Below are positions 56,764 to 64,000 of a DNA stretch of 64,000 nt, piece by piece. The position numbers were made by a program, and so were the translations under genes. The notes under the pieces are model-generated. The model had not been told where the DNA came from. It searched no databases and worked only from the letters and a program-made list of their open reading frames with translations. Origin of the DNA: Pannonibacter tanglangensis (GTDB lineage: Bacteria; Pseudomonadota; Alphaproteobacteria; Rhizobiales; Stappiaceae); NCBI RefSeq assembly GCF_009915685.1, contig NZ_JAABLP010000001.1; one strand, 5' to 3'. Each line of letters starts with the position of its first letter. Positions within the stretch are counted from its first letter, which is position 1.

Positions 56764-57519
56764 TCAGGTCTTGCAGATGGAATTGCCGCCATCGGCGAAC
56801 ATGGCCGAGCCGGTGACGAAGGACGCGTCGTCGCTCAGGAGGAAGGCGGCGGCGGCGGCGATTTCCTCCGGCTCCGCAATGCGCTTCAGGGCATGCAGGC
56901 CGGCAATCCATTTGAGCGCGCCGGCATCGCTTGGCGCCATTTCCGTCATGGTTCCGCCCGGCAGCAGCGCATTGACCCGCAGGCCCGCCGGTCCGTGCTC
57001 GGCCGCCAGAACCTGCGTCAGGCCGATCAGGCCGGACTTCGCCGCCGCATAGGCCGCCATGCCGGGAAGTCCGACCCCATGCCCGACAAAGGTCGACGTG
57101 AAGACAATCGAGCCCTTGCCGCCATTGGCCAGCATCGCCGGGATCTGGTGGCGGGCGAGATGGAAGGCACTGGTCAGGTTGACCTCCAGCACCCGGTTCC
57201 AGGTCTCCGGGCTCATCTGCGGCAGGGGAACCATGTCACCGACGATGCCGGCGTTGTTGAAGGCCCCGTCGAGGCGGCCAAACCGGCTCACCGCCGCCTC
57301 CACCAGTGCCCGGGCATGGGCGTCATCGACGACGTCGCCGGCCACCGTCACCACCTCGCCGCCGGCCTCGGCGAGTTCTCCCGCCAGCGCGTCCAGACGC
57401 GCCTTGCGGCGGGCGCCGATCACGAGCCTTGCCCCACGGGCAGAAAACAGCCGCGCCGCCGCAGCGCCAATGCCGCTGCTGGCGCCGGTGAGGATGATGA
57501 CCTTGTCTTTGAGTTGCAT
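56764..57519 (-). CDS. Short-chain dehydrogenase/reductase
   Basis: 251 residues. TGASSGIGAAAARLF, FNNAGIVGDM, the catalytic Ser region SIVFTSTFVGHG, YAAAKSGLIG (YxxxK) and the C-terminal GSAMFADGGNSICKT are standard for classical NAD(P)H-dependent SDRs. The end ADGG is the usual family ending. Monocistronic; substrate unknown. Convergent with the acyltransferase gene. Confidence 0.92.
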   Translation of the reverse strand: MQLKDKVIILTGASSGIGAAAARLFSARGARLVIGARRKARLDALAGELAEAGGEVVTVAGDVVDDAHARALVEAAVSRFGRLDGAFNNAGIVGDMVPLPQMSPETWNRVLEVNLTSAFHLARHQIPAMLANGGKGSIVFTSTFVGHGVGLPGMAAYAAAKSGLIGLTQVLAAEHGPAGLRVNALLPGGTMTEMAPSDAGALKWIAGLHALKRIAEPEEIAAAAAFLLSDDASFVTGSAMFADGGNSICKT

Positions 57520-57935
57520 TGCGCAGTCTCCGGTTGAAGTGACTGGCGCAACCTAGTGACAGCCCTGCCCCGCCTCGACCCGAAACGCGAGCGGCAAGGT
57601 TTTGTTTTTCTGGTGTTTTTGTGATCTTGATCGGGTTTCGGGTGGTCAGGTGGCTGTTGGCTCGCCGGGTACGGGGACAGCAGCCACACACTCCTGGGTC
57701 AACCCGGGCGGAGCGAAGCGGAGACCCGGGGCCTACTCGTTTGCAGAGGGACAGAGAGGCTCGCGGGGCTGCAAAGTGAGCAGCGGCAACGGCGCGCGAT
57801 GGTCACAGCTCTGGGAACGAGTAGGCCCCGGCTCGCGCTGCGCTTGGCCGGGGTGACGCGGAGCGGGATGCGGGCCATAGGGGGCTTGTCAGCGGTTCGG
57901 TCCCTTCCGCTGCCCCCCTAGCCCCGCCCCGCCTC
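57520..57935. other. 416-bp gap with a MITE-like element
   Basis: No gene. The centre is filled by an inverted-repeat element at 57698-57857 described separately. Left of it lies a T-rich stretch (57598-57640), the only AT-rich part. Confidence 0.6.
57698..57857. mobile_element. MITE-like element with nested inverted repeats, 160 bp
   Basis: The ends GTCAACCCGG and CCGGGGTGAC are imperfect inverted repeats. Inside them a perfect 16-bp inverted repeat, CCGGGGCCTACTCGTT (57726-57741) and its complement (57816-57831), encloses a ~74-bp centre. No coding potential. It belongs to the general class of Rhizobiales intergenic palindromes but differs in sequence from the element at 39028. Confidence 0.65.
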
Positions 57936-58763
57936 TCAGCCCTTCAGCCGCTCGGCATGCCAGGCGGCGTGATCGCGGGCGAAGGTGGCGACGAAGTTGT
58001 AGGAATGGTCGTAGCCGGCCTGCAGCCGGAGGGTCCCGGCCGTGCGGGTGGTGGCGAGCGCCGTGGCCAGCGCCTCGGGCTTCAGGAGGTCGAGGAACTG
58101 GTCCGACAGGCCCTGGTCGACGAGCAGATCCCGCGCCCAGCCCTTTGTTGCCAGCAGGAGCGACGCGTCATGCTCCTGCCAGAGCGTCTCGTCCGGCCCC
58201 AGATAGGCGGCCAGCTGCTTGCGGCCCCAGTCGGAGGCCGCCGGATGGGCGATCGGGGCGAAGGCCGACAGGGAGGCGTAAAGCTCCGGGTGGCGCATCG
58301 CCAGCGTCAGCGCGCCGTGGCCGCCCATGGAGTGACCGGTGATGCCATGCCGGTCCGTGACCGGGAACCGCGCCTGAACCAGCTGGCGCAGCTCGCGCAC
58401 CACATAGTCCTCCATGCGGAAATGCGGTGCCCAGGGCGCCTCGGTGGCATCGACATAGAAGCCGGCGCCCTGGCCGAGGTCATAGGCGGCATCATTGGCC
58501 ACCCCCTCGCCGCGCGGGCTGGTGTCCGGGAACACCAGCGCGAGACCAAACTCCGCCGCATGGGCCTGCAGCCCCGCCTTGGTCATGGCGTTCTCATGCG
58601 TGCAGGTGAGGCCCGAGAGATACCACAGGCACGGCACCGGCCCGCGGCTTGCCTGCGGCGGCAGGTAGACCGCGAAGGTCATCGGCACGCCGCAGGCCGC
58701 GCTCGCGTGGCTGTAGACGCCCTGGATGCCGCCGAACATGCGGCTTTCGGAAAGGGTCTGCAT
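57936..58763 (-). CDS. fghA: S-formylglutathione hydrolase
   Basis: 275 residues, alpha/beta hydrolase of the esterase D family. The nucleophile is in GITGHSMGGHGAL (GHSMGG); YLSGLTCTHENAMTKAG, FPDTSPRGEGV and LRLQAGYDHSYNFVATF (catalytic His) are characteristic. It hydrolyses S-formylglutathione to formate and glutathione, step two of glutathione-dependent formaldehyde detoxification. It starts 11 bp after the adhC stop and is cotranscribed with it. Confidence 0.95.
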   Translation of the reverse strand: MQTLSESRMFGGIQGVYSHASAACGVPMTFAVYLPPQASRGPVPCLWYLSGLTCTHENAMTKAGLQAHAAEFGLALVFPDTSPRGEGVANDAAYDLGQGAGFYVDATEAPWAPHFRMEDYVVRELRQLVQARFPVTDRHGITGHSMGGHGALTLAMRHPELYASLSAFAPIAHPAASDWGRKQLAAYLGPDETLWQEHDASLLLATKGWARDLLVDQGLSDQFLDLLKPEALATALATTRTAGTLRLQAGYDHSYNFVATFARDHAAWHAERLKG

Positions 58764-58774
58764 CGGCCGGGCCC

Positions 58775-59902
<1,128 letters not shown>

Positions 59903-60303
59903 GGGGTCGATCCTCTTTCAATGGAATGGGTGGGAGATCTATCAGGCTGCTGATGAACTGTCTTGCATGAGCGGATCCACAAGCGCCCTCTCCCCCCTTG
60001 AGGGGGAGATGTCTGCGAAGCAGACAGAGGGGGGTCATTGCATCTCGGCATCCTCGACACTGCGACCCTGGAAACGGCCGTCCCCCCCTCTGCCCCCGCA
60101 AGGGGGCATCTCCCCCTCAAGGGGGGAGAGGGAGAGCGGAATTCCGGCCAGGGTCTCACCAGTTGCGCAACGATCCTCTGAAGCCTGTTTGGTCACGACC
60201 ATAGCCGAACCCTGCCCGGCGGAGCCAGTCCGTGCTGTCGTCCGGGCGCCGGACCTGCCGCGAAATGCGACAGGCCGGGGCTGAATTCAGACCCGTGTCG
60301 AGG
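59903..60303. other. 401-bp gap with inverted-repeat element
   Basis: No gene; the element at 59986-60132 is described separately. The right end shows a cluster of CCGG/GCGACC sequence without a clear signal. The adhC promoter should lie at 59903-59985. Confidence 0.5.
59986..60132. mobile_element. RIME-like element with perfect 26-bp inverted ends, 147 bp
   Basis: The first 26 bases (59986-60011, C-rich then G-rich, centred on CCCCTTGAGGGG) are perfectly complementary to the last 26 (60107-60132). An internal GTCTGCGAAGCAGAC hairpin lies just inside the left arm. It resembles Rhizobium intergenic mosaic elements (RIME). No coding potential. Confidence 0.7.
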
Positions 60304-61638
60304 TCAGGCCGGCGCGACCGTCCGCCTTGCCTCCCGCCGCAGATGCAGCGCCAGCATGGCAAGCACGACCGGGGTCAGCACGAGATTGGCCGCCGGGATT
60401 GCCAGCCAGATTCCGTCCGTGCCGTAGAATCGCGGCAGGATGGCGAGAAAAGGCAGTTGCACCAGCATGTTGGCAATGGCGATCGAGAGCGCCCGGCGTG
60501 CATCGCCGATGGCCTGGAAATAGGTGGCGACGATGATGATCAGCCCTTCCAGCATCATCGTGAAGAGATGCAGGCGGATGCCATGCGCTGCGGCGGCCGC
60601 AAGGACCGGATCGCCCGTGGTGAAGAGCGCGACGAACACCTCCGGCACGAGCAGCAGCGCGCCCACCAGCGCACAGCCGAGACCGAAGATCGTGATCATG
60701 GCCAGCCGCAGCGCCCCGAGCACGGCCTTGCGCGCGCCCGCCCCGTGGAAATGGCTGACGAGCGGCTGCATGCCACCGCAGATGCCCTCCGCCAGCAGGT
60801 AATAGAAGGCCATGTAGTAGTCGGTGATGGCAAAGGCCGCCACCTGCACTTCCGAGCCATGCCGCATGAACAGGAAATTGTGCAGCATGATGACGACGCT
60901 CATGTAGAGATACATGATCATGCTGGTGAAGCCGGTGACGAGGATCCGTGCCATGCGTCGCGGGCGGATCCGGAAGTCGGCCGGAGCTGGCCTGAGTGCC
61001 GTCCGGGAGGAGAACAGGATCCAGAGGCAGGCGAGGTCCGACGTCACCTCGCCGGCCACCGTGGCGGCGGCAGCCCCCGCAAGCCCCCAGCCGAACTCGA
61101 CGATGAAGAGATAGTCGAGCACCAGATTGACCAGAACCCCGGCGAACATGGCCAGCGTGGCGCGGATCGGCGCGCCGGTGTTGCGCACCAGCAAGGGCAG
61201 CACGGCGGCGCCCATCACCGAGACACCCCCCAGACCACGGACGAACAGATACTCCATGCCATGGGCCACCACCGCATCGGGGGCGCCCTGGAAGGCGAGG
61301 AACCAGCCGCGGCAAAGGATCAGGAACAGCCCGCCGGCCAGACCGCAGACGACGACCAGCACGAGGGACTGGGCGAGATAGCGCCGGGCCAGCGCGCTCC
61401 GCCCGGCGCCATTGGCCATCGAGAGCTGCGCCCCGCCGCCGATGCCGATCATGGTTCCGACCGCCAGCACCACGCCGACCAGCGGCCAGGCCATGTAGAT
61501 GCCCGACAGGCCGGGCGTTCCCATCACCTGACCGATGAAGATCCCGTCGATCATCATGTTGAGCGCATGGACGAGCAACGCCGCCACGGACGGCAGCGTG
61601 TAGATCAGGAAGGTGCGGGAAAGGCGCGTGCTGTCCAT
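60304..61638 (-). CDS. MATE-family efflux transporter (1)
   Basis: 444 residues with about twelve membrane segments. LIYTLPSVAALLVHALNMMIDGIFIGQVMG at the N-terminus and the paired halves are typical of the MATE fold (DinF/NorM-like). It should export cationic drugs or metabolites driven by a proton or sodium gradient. Second transporter of the MarR-MATE-MATE cluster, 65 bp after the other. The C-terminus (LRREARRTVAPA) is basic. Confidence 0.9.
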   Translation of the reverse strand: MDSTRLSRTFLIYTLPSVAALLVHALNMMIDGIFIGQVMGTPGLSGIYMAWPLVGVVLAVGTMIGIGGGAQLSMANGAGRSALARRYLAQSLVLVVVCGLAGGLFLILCRGWFLAFQGAPDAVVAHGMEYLFVRGLGGVSVMGAAVLPLLVRNTGAPIRATLAMFAGVLVNLVLDYLFIVEFGWGLAGAAAATVAGEVTSDLACLWILFSSRTALRPAPADFRIRPRRMARILVTGFTSMIMYLYMSVVIMLHNFLFMRHGSEVQVAAFAITDYYMAFYYLLAEGICGGMQPLVSHFHGAGARKAVLGALRLAMITIFGLGCALVGALLLVPEVFVALFTTGDPVLAAAAAHGIRLHLFTMMLEGLIIIVATYFQAIGDARRALSIAIANMLVQLPFLAILPRFYGTDGIWLAIPAANLVLTPVVLAMLALHLRREARRTVAPA

Positions 61639-61703
61639 GGTGACCAGGGGCTTCCGGGATCATCCGGGGCGAGGGTCCGCGTCGGACCTCGCCCCGGGAG
61701 GGT

Positions 61704-63056
61704 TCAGGCGTTGATCTGGCGCGGGTCAGCCCCGGTCGGGGCGCGGGTCAGGACCTGGAAGCGCCAGCCGAGCACGAGGGCCGCCGGCCCCAGCGCGCAG
61801 ACGAAGCCAAGCCAGACGCCGGCCGGACCCATGCCGAGCTGCGTGGCCAGCAGCCAGCCGAGCGGCAGGGCCACCGGCCAGTAGGCGACGATGGAGACAA
61901 GGGACGGCACGCCCGTGTCGGACAGGCCGCGGAGCGCGCCGACCAGCGTCGACTGCAGCCCGTCCATGACCTGGCTCAGCGCGAAGACGAAGAAGATCGA
62001 CGCGGCAACCGCCACCACCTCCGGATCCCGGGTGATCAGACGGGCAATGGCCTCGCCCTGAAAGGCGAGAAGCGCCGCCGACAGTCCGAGCCAGGCGGTG
62101 GCCATGACAAGCGCGGCCAGCGTGATCGCCCGCACCTGTTCGGTACGCCCGGCACCGGCGGCCTGCGACACGCGGATCGCGACCGCGCCGGCAACCCCGA
62201 GCGGCACCATGTAGAGCAGCGTTCCCACCGACAGCGCCACCTGGTTGGCGGCAAGCGCGACGGTTCCGAACAGGCCGATCAGCATGGTCGCCACCGCCAT
62301 CGCTCCGGTCTCGGCGATGTACATCAGGCCGAGCGGCGCGCCCTCGCGGGCAACGGAGCGCAGGTCCTCCGGCTCGCGCTGGCCACGCACGCGCAGCCGC
62401 GCCGTCGAGGCCGCGCGGCGCCAGTAGAGATAGGCAACCGCCAGCGCCACCGTCTCGGCCAGCAGCGAGGCAATGCCGGCGCCGGTCAGGCCGAGCCCCT
62501 CGAACCCGCCGATCCCGTGGATCAGCACGTAGTTCAGCGGCACGTTGAGGACGCAGGCCAGCACCCCGAACAGCGTCCCCGTCCAGGGCCGGTCAATCGC
62601 CTCGAAGGCGGCCTTGAACACGGTGAGGACCGAGAAGGGCACAAGGAAGGCAGCGATCAGTCCCCAGTAGGGACCGGCAATCGCCAGCACTTCGGCCGGC
62701 TGGTCGAGGAGAGGCATCAGCGGGAAGGCAAGCGCCATCAGCGCGGCCCCGGCCAGCCCGGTCCCGAGGCCAAGCCACAGGCCGGTGCGCCAGACGCCGG
62801 CAATCCGCCGGGCCTGTCCTGCGCCATAGGCCGTGCCGATGCGCACGGAGAGGACGGACAGGAAGCCGTAGATGGCGGCAAAGAGCACCGTCGCCACGGC
62901 GCCGGCCAGGCCTGCAGCGGCGAGCGGCACGGGCCCGAGCGGGGCCAGCATGATGGCGTCGGTAACAGTAATCAGGGCGCCGGTGCTGAGGCCGACGACA
63001 ATCGGAACGGCCAGGCGCGTGATGCTGGCAATCTCGTCGAGGAACGGCAGTCGCAT
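61704..63056 (-). CDS. MATE-family efflux transporter (2)
   Basis: 450 residues with about twelve membrane segments. RLAVPIVVGLSTGALITVTDAIMLAPLGPVPLAAAGLAGAV opens the NorM-like half, and GMGPAGVWLGFVCALGPAALVLGWRF closes the second. It lies 127 bp behind the MarR gene and 65 bp before the first MATE gene on one strand, so a single regulated operon is likely. The two MATE proteins are not close to each other in sequence. Confidence 0.92.
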   Translation of the reverse strand: MRLPFLDEIASITRLAVPIVVGLSTGALITVTDAIMLAPLGPVPLAAAGLAGAVATVLFAAIYGFLSVLSVRIGTAYGAGQARRIAGVWRTGLWLGLGTGLAGAALMALAFPLMPLLDQPAEVLAIAGPYWGLIAAFLVPFSVLTVFKAAFEAIDRPWTGTLFGVLACVLNVPLNYVLIHGIGGFEGLGLTGAGIASLLAETVALAVAYLYWRRAASTARLRVRGQREPEDLRSVAREGAPLGLMYIAETGAMAVATMLIGLFGTVALAANQVALSVGTLLYMVPLGVAGAVAIRVSQAAGAGRTEQVRAITLAALVMATAWLGLSAALLAFQGEAIARLITRDPEVVAVAASIFFVFALSQVMDGLQSTLVGALRGLSDTGVPSLVSIVAYWPVALPLGWLLATQLGMGPAGVWLGFVCALGPAALVLGWRFQVLTRAPTGADPRQINA

Positions 63057-63183
63057 GCAAGGAACTCCGGGGAGAATGAGGTCGGATGCGGTCGAGGTGG
63101 ACAGACAGGACGGAGGGTCGGCGCGGAGGGTCGGGCCAGAGCGGGCCAGGGCAGGCCAGACCGGGCCAGACCGTCTGCAGCGG

Positions 63184-63612
63184 TCAGAAGTCGGCCGTCA
63201 GGTTGACCCGGGCCTTGGCGAGCAGCCGGTCGAGCTCGGCCAGTTCCTCCGGCTCCAGCATCGCGGCCAGGCGCGCGGCGGTGTCGGCGTAGATCGACCG
63301 CTCCTCCTCCTCCAGCGCCTGGCATTTCGGCGTCGGCGCCAGCAGCACGGAGCGGCCGTCGGCATCGCCCGAACTTCGGCTGATGTAGCCGCGTGCCTCC
63401 AGCTTGCGCACCATGCTGCTGGCCGAGGCCGCCGTCACCTGCATGCGGCCGGCCAGCTCGCCCAGGCGGATCGGCCGGCCGGCACCCAGCAGCGCATAGA
63501 GGTAGTCCAGCTCGTTCGGCGTCAGCTCCATCGAGCCGGTGCGGCGCGATTCCTCGCGCCAGCGGAACCACATGTGCCACTGCAGGCAGCGCAGGCTTTC
63601 CACGAGATCCAT
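63184..63612 (-). CDS. MarR-family transcriptional regulator
   Basis: 142 residues. MELTPNELDYLYALLGAGRPIRLGELAGRMQVTAASASSMVRKLEARGYI is the winged helix-turn-helix; RSSGDADGRSVLLAPTPKC is the wing. It precedes two MATE genes on the same strand and has inverted repeats just upstream, so it probably represses itself and the exporters until a ligand binds. Divergent from soxB. Confidence 0.9.
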   Translation of the reverse strand: MDLVESLRCLQWHMWFRWREESRRTGSMELTPNELDYLYALLGAGRPIRLGELAGRMQVTAASASSMVRKLEARGYISRSSGDADGRSVLLAPTPKCQALEEEERSIYADTAARLAAMLEPEELAELDRLLAKARVNLTADF

Positions 63613-63635
63613 CAGTGCACCCTGAGTCCAGCATG

Positions 63636-63654
63636 AGTTAGTTTGTCTAACTAA
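63636..63654. promoter_or_regulatory. Nested inverted repeats, likely MarR operator
   Basis: AGTTAG-N5-CTAACT (63636-63652) overlaps TTAGTT-N5-AACTAA (63638-63654), 24 bases before the MarR start, in an AT-rich patch. The geometry suits an autoregulatory MarR site. Confidence 0.6.
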
Positions 63655-63881
63655 TAGCTTTTCCGGCCTGATTTGGCAAGGTTGCCGGCAACCCTGCGTC
63701 TTCGCGACGTGAAATGTCGGATTCAGACCATCGGTTGACCGATCAGGAAGGCCCGGCGCCGTCCGGCTTGGCGATGATGGCCCCCTGCCCCGTCCGGCCC
63801 CGCGCTGCGCTCTCCCGCGCGGCCGTGCGGCCAGCGGCGGGATCCATTCACGGCATCAGACCAGGGGCAAAAGCGGCGGCC

Positions 63882-64000
63882 ATGACGCGCTATTCCTTCC
63901 TCGAAGTGGCGAAAAACGCCTTCAGCGCCCACAAGAACTGGGGCCGGCAGTGGCGTTCGCCCGAGCCGAAGCCGGCCTATGATGTGATCATCATCGGTGC
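63882..64000 (+). CDS. soxB: Sarcosine oxidase beta subunit, N-terminal fragment (runs off the right edge)
   Basis: The first 39 codons are present: MTRYSFLEVAKNAFSAHKNW, then PEPKPAYDVIIIGA, the start of the FAD-binding GxGxxG region. This N-terminus is characteristic of the heterotetrameric sarcosine oxidase beta subunit, which oxidatively demethylates sarcosine to glycine. The sox gamma, delta and alpha genes would be expected just beyond the window. Confidence 0.9.
   Translation, partial: MTRYSFLEVAKNAFSAHKNWGRQWRSPEPKPAYDVIIIG

Overview
This 64 kb, GC-rich (roughly two-thirds G+C) segment is a chromosomal piece of an alphaproteobacterium of the order Hyphomicrobiales, plausibly Stappiaceae-like. 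That placement is inferred from the gene content: an AapJQMP-type amino-acid transporter, an NDUFS4-like Complex I protein, Tim44-like and DUF1289 proteins, CobT/CobS, a ChrR-like protein, and a sarcosine oxidase beta subunit. No rRNA is present. Genes are dense on both strands, and I see no prophage, insertion sequence, plasmid gene or CRISPR array. The intergenic DNA is unusual: it is rich in short (12-15 bp) tandem repeats and holds three MITE-like inverted-repeat elements.

Layout. 0-7.1 kb: AraC fragment, SDR plus ChrR-like cupin protein behind a putative ECF-type promoter, cysteine synthase, cardiolipin synthase-like protein, LysE exporter, AlaX editing protein, mercaptopyruvate sulfurtransferase. 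7.1-14 kb: META-domain protein, aapJQMP amino-acid transporter with strong intergenic hairpins, MetC-like lyase. 14-18 kb: overlapping operon for polyprenyl-phosphate sugar/lipid A modification (ArnT-like transferase, PAP2 phosphatase, GT2, LpxAN-domain protein). 18.3-20.2 kb: CAP-domain lipoprotein and Tim44-like protein. 20.6-26.1 kb: the least conventional locus, with a YcaO-domain protein, two mutually related small proteins that resemble nitrile-hydratase-type leader peptides, a SARP/BTAD regulator with an apparent C-terminal frameshift, and a third small protein.

27-34 kb: tRNA-Arg, Complex I NDUFS4-like protein, several hypothetical proteins, tRNA-Pro, DUF192, double cold-shock protein, sirtuin, glyoxalase, tRNA-Glu. 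33.6-38.9 kb: hpaR and the divergent hpaFEDGH genes for homoprotocatechuate meta-cleavage, with a perfect palindrome as likely HpaR operator. 39-44.7 kb: caspase-like/peptidoglycan-binding protein, CHASE2 adenylate cyclase with FecR-like partner, SH3 protein. 44.8-53.2 kb: cyclodeaminase family enzyme, PPOX flavoprotein, M3 peptidase, divergent cobT/cobS, DUF1289, retropepsin-like protease, TSUP transporter. 53.5-59.9 kb: DUF423 protein, cytochrome P450, LpxL-like acyltransferase, SDR, formaldehyde detoxification pair fghA/adhC. 60.3-64 kb: two MATE transporters under a MarR regulator and the start of soxB.

The best candidate for an undescribed system is the YcaO/small-protein/SARP locus. It looks like a minimal RiPP-type modification locus, but it lacks the usual partner, dehydrogenase, protease and exporter genes in this window. 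All functional statements rest on reading motifs and recalled family knowledge; no database search was run.
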